Of a stretch of DNA of 64,000 bases, positions 7,314 through 16,132 are shown in pieces. The translations under genes and the position numbers were made by a program. The DNA is from an uncultured Marivita sp. (GTDB lineage: Bacteria; Pseudomonadota; Alphaproteobacteria; Rhodobacterales; Rhodobacteraceae): NCBI RefSeq assembly GCF_947488135.1, contig NZ_CANKYW010000003.1, positions 248,001 through 312,000 on the forward strand, given 5' to 3'. The notes under the pieces were generated by a model. It searched no databases. It worked only from the letters and a program-made list of their open reading frames with translations, and had not been told where the DNA came from. How positions within the stretch are numbered: position 1 is the stretch's first letter; every line of letters starts with the position of its first letter.

Positions 7314-8420
7314 ATGACTGCGACTGCGGGCGCGAGAAACATGTTGCTGAACTGCGCCAATGCGCGACCGGGCGAGCGTGTTCTGATCGCCTATGAACCC
7401 CCGGAGTTCGGCTATTTCGACGCCCGTGTCCTCAACACCGTGACCCGTGTCGCGCATGACATCGGTTTGCGTGTGACCACGGTGAATGTCGGCTTCGACC
7501 CGCATGCCCGTTCTCTTCCAGAGCCGCTGCGCATGCAGATCGAAAAGGTCGACATCGTGATCTTTCTGGCGCGCCTGGGCGATCAGTTGCGGTTTCGCGC
7601 GATGCCCGAGGGCAAGCGGATCGTGGTTAGCTTCGCGCTAGATGTCGGCCTCTTGGGATCGGGGTTCGGAACGACCTCCCATACGGCGATGGTGGCTTTG
7701 AAAGATCTCATCACCGAGACCTTCGCGCAGGCGCGATCCGTACAAGTCACCTGTCCGAACGGTACGGAATTCGGCGGCACACCGCACATGCCCGACACCC
7801 GAGGCGGCGACACAAACATCCTGCGCTTTCCCATGTCGGTCTTCAAACCCGTTCCGGCGCACAGCTTCAGCGGCAAGGTCGCGCTGTGCGGGTTCCTGAC
7901 GGGGACCGGGTCGCACTATTACGAGGGCTACACGGTCGAATTCGAAGGGCGCGTGCTTGCCCATTTCCGACAGGGGCGGCTTTTGGGGTTTGGCGGCTCG
8001 GCGCGGGATGTTGCCGCCGCCAATGCACATTACGACCGTGTCGCCACACGCCTCGGCGTCGATCGTGACTGCGTTCATTCGTGGCACGCAGGCATTCATC
8101 CGGGCTGCGGATACGAACAGCGCGCGTCCGAGAACTATGAGCGGTGGAGCGGCGCCGCGTTCGGGAATCCGCGTTTGCTGCATTTCCACACCTGCGGCGA
8201 CTATGCACCCGGCGAGATTTCCTGGAACGTGCTGGACCCCACGATTTTGATCGACGGTGTCCCGGTCTGGGAAAACGGCGTGTTCCACCCATCGCGCCTT
8301 GCAGGCGGGCAGGGCATACTAGACCGCTACCCGGACGCGGCGCGTATCTTTGCGCACCCGGATGCCCATGTGGGATTGCGCGACCAAGACGCGCCATCGA
8401 TGCTGGACGCGATGTCCTAG
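7314..8420 (+). CDS. Uncharacterised protein resembling M29 aminopeptidases
   Basis: This encodes 368 aa from ATG 7314 with a GGAGAGCGGG ribosome site; the longer reading from 7278 lacks one. The opening (NCANARPGERVLIAYEPPEFGYFDARVLNTVTRVAHDIG) resembles the N-terminal domain of M29 aminopeptidases ('AmpS'-like), and several His, Glu and Cys residues later (HSWHAGIHPGCGYEQ, HFHTCGDYAPGEIS) could bind metal. The fit is partial and I cannot assign a reaction; it may be a ring-opening or amide-cleaving hydrolase. It has a LysR box upstream and overlaps the convergent permease gene by 4 bases. Confidence 0.5.
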   Translation: MTATAGARNMLLNCANARPGERVLIAYEPPEFGYFDARVLNTVTRVAHDIGLRVTTVNVGFDPHARSLPEPLRMQIEKVDIVIFLARLGDQLRFRAMPEGKRIVVSFALDVGLLGSGFGTTSHTAMVALKDLITETFAQARSVQVTCPNGTEFGGTPHMPDTRGGDTNILRFPMSVFKPVPAHSFSGKVALCGFLTGTGSHYYEGYTVEFEGRVLAHFRQGRLLGFGGSARDVAAANAHYDRVATRLGVDRDCVHSWHAGIHPGCGYEQRASENYERWSGAAFGNPRLLHFHTCGDYAPGEISWNVLDPTILIDGVPVWENGVFHPSRLAGGQGILDRYPDAARIFAHPDAHVGLRDQDAPSMLDAMS

Positions 8421-9292
8421 GACCTGCGCTTTTCCAGCCGCCGGAACAGCATCGACAGGCCGAAGCAGATCACGAAATAGAAGGCCGCGGTGGTGATCCA
8501 CGCCTCGAAGATCAGCCGGGTGGAGGCCACCAGTTCGACCGTCTTGAAGGTCAGTTCCTGCACCGAGATCAGCGAGATGATTGCGCTGTCCTTGATGAGC
8601 GTGATGAACTGGTTTGCCATCGGCGGCAGCACGCGCTTCATCGCCTGCGGCAGCACGATATAGCGCATTTCCTGGTAGCGGCTCATACCGATGGACCGGG
8701 CCGCTTCGCGCTGGCCTTTCTCGACGGACTGGATACCGGCGCGGACGATCTCGCCGACAAAGGCGCTTTCGAACAGGGCCAGAACGATCACGCCCGACAC
8801 AAGAGATGGAAAGCGGCGCATGTCGCCGAAGAAGAATTCCCAGACAGCCGGATTGTCGGACCGCGCAATCTCGCGGGCCCAGCTTTCGATGTTCAGCGCG
8901 TTGATAAGCTGTTGGGACAGGAAGAAAAAGAAGATGAAGATGACGACAACCGGAGGGATGTTGCGCAGAAACTCGAGATAGGTGCGCGCCAACATGCGGA
9001 TGGTCAGGTTCTTGGCGCAGCGCGCGATGCCCAGGATCGTGCCAAGGATGACGGCGAGGATGCTGGCGTAGATCGAAATGCGGATCGTGGTGATCAGCCC
9101 CTGCATCAGCACGTTGGCGAACCATTCCTCGCGCTCGGTATGGTAGCGGAAAATGTAGTCTGGGATAAGGTGCCAACGCCAATTGTAGTTCAGCGTGCCT
9201 TCGATCTTCCACCAGATATAGCCGAAAAAGCCCACGACCACGGCCAGCACAAGCCAGTCGAGCCAATGGAGCTTTCTCAGACGGTTGATCAC
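8417..9292 (-). CDS. Amino-acid-type ABC transporter permease
   Basis: This encodes 291 aa with five to six hydrophobic segments and the conserved EAA loop (GIQSVEKGQREAARSIGMSRYQEMRYIVLPQAMKRVLPP), typical of HisM/GlnP permeases of polar amino acid importers. It is the last gene of a four-gene operon (ATPase, permease, binding protein, permease). It follows the binding protein gene after 57 bases containing a strong hairpin. It ends by overlapping the stop of the convergent M29-like gene, which suggests a shared terminator-free boundary. Substrate unknown. Confidence 0.88.
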   Translation of the reverse strand: MINRLRKLHWLDWLVLAVVVGFFGYIWWKIEGTLNYNWRWHLIPDYIFRYHTEREEWFANVLMQGLITTIRISIYASILAVILGTILGIARCAKNLTIRMLARTYLEFLRNIPPVVVIFIFFFFLSQQLINALNIESWAREIARSDNPAVWEFFFGDMRRFPSLVSGVIVLALFESAFVGEIVRAGIQSVEKGQREAARSIGMSRYQEMRYIVLPQAMKRVLPPMANQFITLIKDSAIISLISVQELTFKTVELVASTRLIFEAWITTAAFYFVICFGLSMLFRRLEKRRS

Positions 9293-9311
9293 GGCGGTAT
9301 CCCCGCATTGG

Positions 9312-9342
9312 CCTGCCCCCGGCCATGTGGACCGGGGGCAGG
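9312..9342 (-). other. GC-rich hairpin between binding-protein and permease genes
   Basis: CCTGCCCCCGG (9312-9322) pairs perfectly with CCGGGGGCAGG (9332-9342) over a 9-base loop, with no T-run. It lies just after the binding protein gene and could protect that upstream mRNA or limit read-through to the permease. Confidence 0.75.
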
Positions 9343-9349
9343 GGACGAA

Positions 9350-10183
9350 TTATTCGGGAACCTGATCGGCCCAGTCGTTGCCACGGAACCAGTAGTCGTG
9401 GCGTTCCTTCAGCCAGCCGGTGTTCGTCTTGGCGGTGATCCAGCTGTTGAAGAAGGCCAGCGCGTCGGGATCGCCCTTGCGCACGGCAAAGCCTTCGCCG
9501 CCGGCCTGGAACGCCTGGTTGAACGGCACGCTCAGGACATCGGGGTTCAGGCGCGCTTCGGTTGACGGGGTCGGCTCAGAGGACATCGTCGCGTGAGCGT
9601 TGCCATTCAGGACTTCCTGCGTCGCGGCACCGTCCTCGTCGAAGAGCAGCAGTTCCGCCTCGGGGAACATATCCGCGATCACGGTCGCCGGTGTGGCCCC
9701 GCGACGAGCGGCGAAGGTGACGTCCGGGCTGTTGTAATCCTCAAGCGTGAAACCTTCGGTCATCGCGGTGTTGGCGAGGATGGTCATGCCGGAATAGGCG
9801 TAGGGGATTGTGAAGTTGACCGTCAGGTTGCGCTGCGGCGTGATCGTCATGCCGCTGATGATCGTGTCGAAATTGCCCGCGACCAGCGCAGGGATGATGC
9901 CGTCCCACGAGGTCGGTACAAATTCCACCTCGACGCCCATGTCCTCGGCCAGTTGGCGGCCGACATCCAGTTCGAACCCGATCAACTCGCCGTTCAGATC
10001 GCGCATCGACCACGGCTTGAACAGCGACAGACCGATCTTGATGACGCCGCGTTCCTTGATGTCTTCGATGACACTCGCGCTGGCGATCTCTTGCGCCGTG
10101 CTTTGTGCAAGTGCGGGCAGGACCGCCGTGGTGGCAAGCGCCGCGCCAAGGGCTGCGCCCAAAAACCGTCTTGTGATGTTCAT
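9350..10183 (-). CDS. Amino-acid-type ABC transporter periplasmic binding protein
   Basis: This encodes 277 aa from ATG 10183, preceded by an AGGGAG site; the longer reading starting at 10237 is unlikely. Residues 1-27 are a signal peptide (MNITRRFLGAALGAALATTAVLPALAQ). The mature protein shows the family-3 (polar amino acid) features: IKIGLSLFKPWSMRDLNGELIGFELDVGRQLAEDMG and WDGIIPALVAGNFDTIISGMTITPQR. It delivers a small amino-acid-like solute to the two permeases. Given its position between the oxygenase genes and a deacylase gene, it may import the substrate of that pathway. Confidence 0.9.
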   Translation of the reverse strand: MNITRRFLGAALGAALATTAVLPALAQSTAQEIASASVIEDIKERGVIKIGLSLFKPWSMRDLNGELIGFELDVGRQLAEDMGVEVEFVPTSWDGIIPALVAGNFDTIISGMTITPQRNLTVNFTIPYAYSGMTILANTAMTEGFTLEDYNSPDVTFAARRGATPATVIADMFPEAELLLFDEDGAATQEVLNGNAHATMSSEPTPSTEARLNPDVLSVPFNQAFQAGGEGFAVRKGDPDALAFFNSWITAKTNTGWLKERHDYWFRGNDWADQVPE

Positions 10184-10233
10184 TTTAGAACTCCCTGTTC
10201 TGGTTAAATGCGCGGCGTGCGCCACGCGGGTTA

Positions 10234-11073
10234 TCATTCTACGGCGTACCGTTTTTCGACGTAGGAGACGCCGACCGACAGGATCAACGTTACCACCATG
10301 TAGACGGCGGCGATGGTGAACCAGATTTCAAAACTCATGAACGTGTCCGAAATGATGTTGCGCCCGATGGTCGTGAGCTCGGCAACCGCGATCACGCTGA
10401 CGATGGCCGAGGATTTGACCATGTGCACCGCTTCGCCCGTCATGGGCGGCAGCATGAAGCGGATGGATTGGGGCAGGATGATATAGCGATAGGCCTGCCC
10501 GCGCGACATTCCGATGGACGTGGCCGCCTCCCATTGGCCCTTGGCAACCGAGTTGATCCCGGCGCGGAAGATCTCGGAGATCAGGACCGAATGGAACACC
10601 GCAAGGCACAGGATGCTGGCCCAGTAGCGGTCGAAGCCGAAGATCGGGCCGAGGACGTAGTAGAACAGGTAAAGCAGCACCAGAAGCGGGATGTTTCGGA
10701 TCAGTTCCAAAAACCCGATGGCCACCGCCGTACACACGACGAGCCCCGACAGGCGCAACAGCGCGGTGATCAGCCCCAGCACAATGGCCAGCGCAAAGGC
10801 CGTCGCCGACAGGGTCAACGTCTTGACCAACCCGGTGCTGATTTCGCCCCATTGGAACCCATCGTCAGTGACGGTGTAGAAATATTGCGGGATGCGGTAC
10901 CATTGCCAATTATACCCCATCGCCTGCGCGCCCGAGTAGGACAGCATCACCAGCCCACCGACGATGATCGCGTAAAGGATCACCGAAAAGGTCACGGAAT
11001 CGATCACCCGTGCAATCGGCCTGCGACCGGGAAGCGCGCGACCCTTGGGGGCGTATGTATCGAGCGTGGTCAT
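10234..11073 (-). CDS. Amino-acid-type ABC transporter permease
   Basis: This encodes 279 aa from ATG 11073, overlapping the stop of the ATPase gene by one base; a TTG three bases upstream is the alternative. It has multiple hydrophobic spans and the EAA loop GINSVAKGQWEAATSIGMSRGQAYRYIILPQSIRFMLPP, so it is the second HisM/GlnP-type channel subunit and would form a heterodimer with the product of the last gene in the operon. The opening cytoplasmic stretch of about 25 residues is longer than in minimal family members. Confidence 0.88.
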   Translation of the reverse strand: MTTLDTYAPKGRALPGRRPIARVIDSVTFSVILYAIIVGGLVMLSYSGAQAMGYNWQWYRIPQYFYTVTDDGFQWGEISTGLVKTLTLSATAFALAIVLGLITALLRLSGLVVCTAVAIGFLELIRNIPLLVLLYLFYYVLGPIFGFDRYWASILCLAVFHSVLISEIFRAGINSVAKGQWEAATSIGMSRGQAYRYIILPQSIRFMLPPMTGEAVHMVKSSAIVSVIAVAELTTIGRNIISDTFMSFEIWFTIAAVYMVVTLILSVGVSYVEKRYAVE

Positions 11074-11819
11074 CAATGATCGAGGATCTGGTCAAGGAAC
11101 GCCCGGCACCGGGCGCTGGCGGGGTTGGTGAAGAAGGTCTCTGGCGCCGCGGTTTCCACGATCTCGCCCGCGTCCATGAACACCATCGTGTCGGCGACCT
11201 TGCGCGCGAACCCCATCTCGTGCGTGACCACCACCATCGTCATGCCGGTGTCGGCCAGTTCGACCATCACATCGAGCACTTCGTTGATCATCTCGGGATC
11301 GAGCGCCGATGTCGGTTCATCAAAGAGCATGATCCGGCTTTCCATGCACAGTGACCGGGCAATCGCCACGCGCTGTTGCTGCCCGCCAGATAAAGCGGCG
11401 GGGTACTTGTCGGCCTGCTCGGGGATGCGGACGCGTTCGAGGTACTTGCGCGCGGTGCGTTCCGCCTCGGATGGCGAGACCTTGCGCACCTTGATCGGGC
11501 CTATGGTCAGGTTTTCCAGAACGGTCAGGTGCGGGAACAGGTTGAATTGCTGGAACACCATCCCGACCTCCTGACGGAGCCGATAGATGTGTTTGGACTC
11601 CTCGTGCACCTCGACCCCGTCCACAGTCAGCACGCCGGAATTGTGAAACTCCAGCCCGTTGATGCAGCGGATCAGCGTCGATTTGCCGGATCCTGACGGA
11701 CCGCAGACAACCATCCGCTCGCCTTCGCGCACGGTGATCGAAATGTCCTTCAAGGCATGGAAATCGCCATAGAACTTGTCGACACGGTCGAACGTGATGA
11801 TCGGCGCGTTACCCGACAT
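11073..11819 (-). CDS. Amino-acid-type ABC transporter ATP-binding protein
   Basis: This encodes 248 aa. Walker A CGPSGSGKST lies near residue 40, the signature LSGGQQQRVAIARSL near 145 and Walker B IMLFDEPTSALDPE just after; the VVVTHEMGFARKVADTMVFMD block is typical of GlnQ/HisP. It is the first gene of the four-gene importer operon, an unusual order since binding proteins usually lead. Expression of the operon therefore starts in the 216-base region upstream. Confidence 0.92.
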   Translation of the reverse strand: MSGNAPIITFDRVDKFYGDFHALKDISITVREGERMVVCGPSGSGKSTLIRCINGLEFHNSGVLTVDGVEVHEESKHIYRLRQEVGMVFQQFNLFPHLTVLENLTIGPIKVRKVSPSEAERTARKYLERVRIPEQADKYPAALSGGQQQRVAIARSLCMESRIMLFDEPTSALDPEMINEVLDVMVELADTGMTMVVVTHEMGFARKVADTMVFMDAGEIVETAAPETFFTNPASARCRAFLDQILDH

Positions 11820-12035
11820 GCAATGCGGTCATCTATCAATGGTCCCCCAGATTGACGCCATCAAACCAAGGAAGCCCTTGTCGGCGCAAGGTAAACTTTC
11901 GCAGAGCTTTGCGGCGAAGCGGTCAATCGGACGATCTGCTGCAATTCTGGTCGCTCCTGCTGATGCTCCGGGAGTTGATGTTTCACCCGGTTCAGGGTCA
12001 GGTAATGTGAGGACCGCAAGAGGCAACCTGACACC
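11820..12035. other. 216-base divergent promoter region, no gene seen
   Basis: This lies between the divergent importer operon and the deacylase gene and should hold both promoters. I see no LysR-box copy of the kind found at 7225 and no clear palindrome other than a weak CGCA/TGCG stem near 11893. A reverse-strand reading frame is present but has no ribosome site. Confidence 0.5.
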
Positions 12036-13043
12036 ATGAAAACTGCCAGCCGCATCGCTTTGACGATTGACCTGTCGCATCCTGGCAAACAGACCGGCGA
12101 CGCGATGCTGCGGTGGTCGGACAACACGAACCCGCTGGGCTATCATCCCATTCCCGTGGTTTCGATCAAGGGGCAGGACGGTCCGGTCCTGCTCCTCACC
12201 GGTGGCACGCATGGCGACGAATTCGAGGGGCCGTCCGCGATCATGCGTGTGCTTCACTCGGTCAAAGCGTCCGAATTGCGTGGTCAAATCATCGCCTTTC
12301 CGGCGTTGAACATGCCTGCCTTTGTGGCCTCGTCACGGGTGTCCACTTTGGATGGCGGCAATCTGAACCGGGCCTTTCCCGGCGACCGCGATGGCAGCGC
12401 CACCCAGATGATCGCGCATTTTCTCGAGACGGACATCCTGCCTCGGTGTGATGCCGCCATCGATCTGCACTCGGGCGGCAAAGCCTCGGTCTTTCAATCC
12501 TGCGCTTTGCCGACACATACCGCCGACCCGGTGCTTGCCGATCGGAACATGGACCTTGCCCGCGCGTTCGGCTTGCCGCTGATTTGGCGGCTGGGGGCGC
12601 ATAACGACAACCGTTCGGTCAATTCCGCGGCAGAGCGGGCGGGGGTGCCGATGATCGCCGCCGAACTGGGTGGCGGAGGCGGGGTTGATCCGGGGAACAC
12701 CGATGCAGCCGAGACCGGTATCCGGAACATCCTGTGGCATCTCGGTATGCTCGACGGAGAGGTTGAGCGTTCCGCCCAACCCCGAGTGGTGGAATTGCGC
12801 GACCCTGCGGCCTCGCTCTATGCCACCGGAGAGGGGCTTTTCGACCGCGCGCTTACTGCCGGGCAAAGCGTCTCTGCCCGGGACGAGGCCGGATGGTTTC
12901 ACTACGTCACCGAACCCGAACGTGCGTCCGTCCGGCTGACCGTGGCTGCCGACGGCTTGGTCCTCGCGCATACAAATCGCGGTTTGGTCAGGCGCGGCGA
13001 ATTGCTTCTGCTTGTGGTGCAGGACGTGGATCAGGCTTTGTAA
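12036..13043 (+). CDS. Succinylglutamate desuccinylase/aspartoacylase family deacylase, DoeB-like
   Basis: This encodes 335 aa. The zinc site of the M14-like AstE/AspA family is visible: HGDE in TGGTHGDEFEG (about residue 59) and the later His in DLHSGG; the NMPAF and LDGGNLNRAFPGD segments match N-acyl-amino-acid deacylases such as DoeB (N-acetyl-diaminobutyrate deacetylase of ectoine breakdown). It removes an acyl group from an N-acylated amino acid. The other ectoine genes are not present here, so the substrate may be a different N-acyl amino acid formed by the oxygenase pathway. It overlaps the convergent AhpD-like gene by 13 bases. Confidence 0.82.
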   Translation: MKTASRIALTIDLSHPGKQTGDAMLRWSDNTNPLGYHPIPVVSIKGQDGPVLLLTGGTHGDEFEGPSAIMRVLHSVKASELRGQIIAFPALNMPAFVASSRVSTLDGGNLNRAFPGDRDGSATQMIAHFLETDILPRCDAAIDLHSGGKASVFQSCALPTHTADPVLADRNMDLARAFGLPLIWRLGAHNDNRSVNSAAERAGVPMIAAELGGGGGVDPGNTDAAETGIRNILWHLGMLDGEVERSAQPRVVELRDPAASLYATGEGLFDRALTAGQSVSARDEAGWFHYVTEPERASVRLTVAADGLVLAHTNRGLVRRGELLLLVVQDVDQAL

Positions 13044-13606
13044 TAGCCCACGATATCCCCTTCGGTCGTTGCACCAAGACCGTTCAGCAAGCGGTTGGAA
13101 TAATTGAAATAAGCGCAGACCTGGTTGACCTCGAGGATCTCGCCATCATCGCAGCCCGCGATCTTGAGCGTCTCGAAATCCGATTTGACCATCTTGCCCA
13201 CGTCCACCGTCAGCTTGGCGGCATAGCGCAGCAGCGCCAGTTCCTTTCCGTCGAATTCATCCTCGGGCCGATGCGCCTTGAGCGCGGTGAAAATCCGGTC
13301 AGACCGCGGCTGATCCTTGAGCAGGTTGCGCACGTTCATGAAGTGATGCGTCAGCGAATAGGTGCAATCGTTGAGGATCGACGTGTAGCTGGCGACGACC
13401 TCCAGAAACCAGAACGGCAGGGTGTTGTCGTCGGAATGCAGCACCGACCGATAGAGCGTGACATGCCCGTGCATGGTTTCCGGGCGCAGTGAATGCACGC
13501 GCATCACCGTATCCACCGTGCCATGCGGCGTGTGGGCGTTGTCCAGCAGCTCTTTCAGGCGCGGAGAGGCGTCTTCGTCGGAAATCATCTCGATCCAGGC
13601 GGACAT
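13031..13606 (-). CDS. AhpD-fold (carboxymuconolactone decarboxylase family) protein
   Basis: This encodes 191 aa. The family signature E-X11-C-X2-C-X3-H is present as E69, C81, S84 and H88, so the second active-site cysteine is replaced by serine. That rules out a simple dithiol peroxidase cycle like AhpD and suggests a changed or lost redox function. The rest is all-helical (RSDRIFTALKAHRPED, ELALLRYAAKLTVDVG). It follows the hut genes on the same strand but is separated by 67 bases, so whether it belongs to the histidine operon or to the oxygenase region is open. Confidence 0.75.
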   Translation of the reverse strand: MSAWIEMISDEDASPRLKELLDNAHTPHGTVDTVMRVHSLRPETMHGHVTLYRSVLHSDDNTLPFWFLEVVASYTSILNDCTYSLTHHFMNVRNLLKDQPRSDRIFTALKAHRPEDEFDGKELALLRYAAKLTVDVGKMVKSDFETLKIAGCDDGEILEVNQVCAYFNYSNRLLNGLGATTEGDIVGYYKA

Positions 13607-13673
13607 GGGCGGGCTCCTTGGCTGGGGTGATCAGGGATGTCTAGCAGGTCGGGGCGTGTTTGGAAGCCATGCC

Positions 13674-15344
13674 TCAACCAAGGATGCGCGGCAGGCGCAG
13701 CCCGTGTTCGCGGGCGCAGGCGATGGCGTCCTCGTACCCCGCATCGGCGTGCCGCCAGACACCGCTGGCGGGATCGTTCCACAACACGCGTTCCAGCCGT
13801 TTCGCGGCCTCTGGCGTGCCGTCGGCGCAGATCACGACACCCGCGTGCTGGCTGAACCCCATGCCGACGCCGCCGCCGTGGTGGATGCTGACCCAGGTCG
13901 CGCCTGAGGCCGTGTTCACCAGCGCGTTCAGCAGCGGCCAGTCCGACACGGCGTCCGATCCATCCATCATCGCCTCGGTCTCGCGGTTGGGGCTGGCGAC
14001 CGATCCCGCGTCCAGATGATCGCGCCCGATCACCACCGGTGCTTTCAACTCGCCGCTGGCCACCATGTCGTTGAAGGCAAGCCCCGCCTTGTGACGGTCC
14101 CCCAGCCCGATCCAGCAGATGCGGGCGGGCAATCCTTGGAACGAAATCCGCTCCCGCGCCATATCCAGCCAATTGCGCAGATGGGCGTTGTCCGGGAACA
14201 GCTCCTTCATCTTGGCGTCGGTCTTGTAGATATCCTCGGGATCGCCCGATAGCGCGCACCAGCGGAACGGCCCGATGCCGCGACAGAAAAGCGGGCGGAT
14301 ATAGGCGGGGACGAAGCCGGGGAAGGCGAAGGCGTTCTCCAGCCCTTCGTCCAAAGCCACCTGCCGGATGTTGTTGCCATAGTCGAGCGTCGGCACGCCC
14401 GCGTTCCAGAAATCCACCATCGCGGCGACGTGGGTTTTCATGCTGGCCCGCGCGGCCTTTTCCACTGCCTTGGGGTCGGTTTCGCGTTTGGCGCGCCATT
14501 CGGCCATGCTCCAGCCCTGCGGCAGGTAGCCGTTGATCGGGTCATGCGCGCTGGTCTGGTCGGTGACGATGTCGGGCCGCACGCCGCGTTTCACAAGCTC
14601 CGGGAAGACATCCGCCGCATTGCCCAGCAGCGCCACGGATTTCGCCTCGCCCGCCTTGGTCCAGCGGTCGATCATGGCCAGCGCCTCGTCCAGCGTCTCG
14701 GCCCGTTCGTCCACGTAACGCGTGCGCAGACGGAACGCGATGCTGTCGGGGTTGCATTCGACGGCCAGACAACAGGCCCCTGCCATCACCGCCGCCAGAG
14801 GCTGCGCACCGCCCATGCCGCCAAGACCCCCGGTCAGGATCCACTTGCCCGTCAGGTCGCCGCCGTAATGCTGCCGCCCCGCCTCGGCGAAGGTCTCGTA
14901 GGTGCCCTGAACGATGCCCTGCGTGCCGATATAGATCCACGACCCGGCAGTCATCTGGCCGTACATGGCCAGTCCCTTTTTATCCAATTCGTTGAAATGG
15001 TCCCACGTCGCCCAATGCGGCACGAGGTTGGAATTGGCGATCAACACGCGCGGCGCATCGGTGTGGGTCTTGATGATGGCGATGGGTTTGCCCGACTGGA
15101 CGATCAGCGTCTCGTCGGTCTCCAGATCCTTGAGGCTGGCGACGATGCAGTCGAAATCCTCCCATGTCCGCGCGGCGCGTCCGATGCCACCGTAGACCAC
15201 AAGCTCATGCGGGTTCTCGGCCACGTCCGGGTGCAGGTTGTTCATCAGCATCCGCAGCGGCGCTTCGGTCTGCCAGCTTTTGGCGGTCAGGTCCGGTCCG
15301 GTCGGTGGATAGACATCGCGGGTGTTCTTGCGGGGGTCGCTCAT
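13674..15344 (-). CDS. hutU: Urocanate hydratase
   Basis: This encodes 556 aa, the usual length. The N-terminal block ([32 protein letters not shown]) and the NAD-site region ([31 protein letters not shown]) are diagnostic. It converts urocanate to imidazolonepropionate using bound NAD+, step two of histidine breakdown. The start ATG overlaps the hutG stop by 4 bases, and it is the last gene of the hutI-hutH-hutG-hutU operon. Confidence 0.97.
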   Translation of the reverse strand: MSDPRKNTRDVYPPTGPDLTAKSWQTEAPLRMLMNNLHPDVAENPHELVVYGGIGRAARTWEDFDCIVASLKDLETDETLIVQSGKPIAIIKTHTDAPRVLIANSNLVPHWATWDHFNELDKKGLAMYGQMTAGSWIYIGTQGIVQGTYETFAEAGRQHYGGDLTGKWILTGGLGGMGGAQPLAAVMAGACCLAVECNPDSIAFRLRTRYVDERAETLDEALAMIDRWTKAGEAKSVALLGNAADVFPELVKRGVRPDIVTDQTSAHDPINGYLPQGWSMAEWRAKRETDPKAVEKAARASMKTHVAAMVDFWNAGVPTLDYGNNIRQVALDEGLENAFAFPGFVPAYIRPLFCRGIGPFRWCALSGDPEDIYKTDAKMKELFPDNAHLRNWLDMARERISFQGLPARICWIGLGDRHKAGLAFNDMVASGELKAPVVIGRDHLDAGSVASPNRETEAMMDGSDAVSDWPLLNALVNTASGATWVSIHHGGGVGMGFSQHAGVVICADGTPEAAKRLERVLWNDPASGVWRHADAGYEDAIACAREHGLRLPRILG

Positions 15345-16132
15345 GTGGGCCTCCAGTCGGACAGGGTTTGCAGGATGGTCTTGAGATGCCCGCGCAGCCG
15401 GTCGGCGCGGAGGGCGTCATAGCTCCAGGGCGGCGTTTCCGAGGCAAGATAGGTGGATTGCGCCAGTTCCATCTGGATCGCGTGCAAGCCGTCTTCGGGG
15501 CGGCCATAGTGCCGCGTCGTCCAGCCGCCCTTGAAGCGGCCGTTCAGGATGCTGGTGTAGCCATCGGCGGCTTTGCAGATTTGCAGGACGGTTTCCTGAA
15601 TTTGCAAAGCGCAGGTCACGCCCAGATTGGTGCCGATGTTGAAATCGGGCAGGGTGCCGTCAAAGAGAAACGGGATCTGCGACCGGATCGAGTGGCAATC
15701 GTAAAGCACCGCGAACCCGTGCAGTGCCTTTACCCGATCCAGTTCCGCTGCCAATGCCGCATGATAGGGCGCGTGATAGGCCAGACGCCTTCGTTCGACT
15801 TCATCCGCGTCCGGCTCCTGACCGTCACGGTAGATCGGCGCACCGTCGAAATTGGTCAGCGGGCACAGCCCCGTGGTGTTCTGACCGGGATAGAGGCTTT
15901 TCCCGCTAGGATCGCGATTCACGTCGATTACGTAGCGGTGCACACGCGTGCGCACGCTGGTCGCACCCGGCACCAACCCCGCATAAAGCCGGTCGATATG
16001 CCAATCCGTATCCGCCATCGCGCGCCCGGTGTCGTTCAGCCGGGCACGGCAATCGTCGGGAATATCGGTGCCGGTATGGGGCAGGCCCAGAACGAGCGGG
16101 CTGTCGCCGCGTGTGACCTCGATCCCGGTCAT
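15341..16132 (-). CDS. hutG: N-formylglutamate amidohydrolase
   Basis: This encodes 263 aa from ATG 16132, which overlaps the hutH stop by 4 bases; the much longer open frame continuing upstream lies antisense-like over hutH and is not coding. The opening [22 protein letters not shown] and the later [15 protein letters not shown] match the N-formylglutamate deformylase family. With hutF present, the pathway runs formiminoglutamate to N-formylglutamate to glutamate plus formate, and this enzyme does the last step. Confidence 0.95.
   Translation of the reverse strand: MTGIEVTRGDSPLVLGLPHTGTDIPDDCRARLNDTGRAMADTDWHIDRLYAGLVPGATSVRTRVHRYVIDVNRDPSGKSLYPGQNTTGLCPLTNFDGAPIYRDGQEPDADEVERRRLAYHAPYHAALAAELDRVKALHGFAVLYDCHSIRSQIPFLFDGTLPDFNIGTNLGVTCALQIQETVLQICKAADGYTSILNGRFKGGWTTRHYGRPEDGLHAIQMELAQSTYLASETPPWSYDALRADRLRGHLKTILQTLSDWRPT

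Noticed and set aside
11820-12035. Possible insertion-sequence remnant between the importer and deacylase genes
   Set aside because: A reverse-strand frame looked transposase-like for a few residues, but no terminal repeats, target duplication or full domain is visible.
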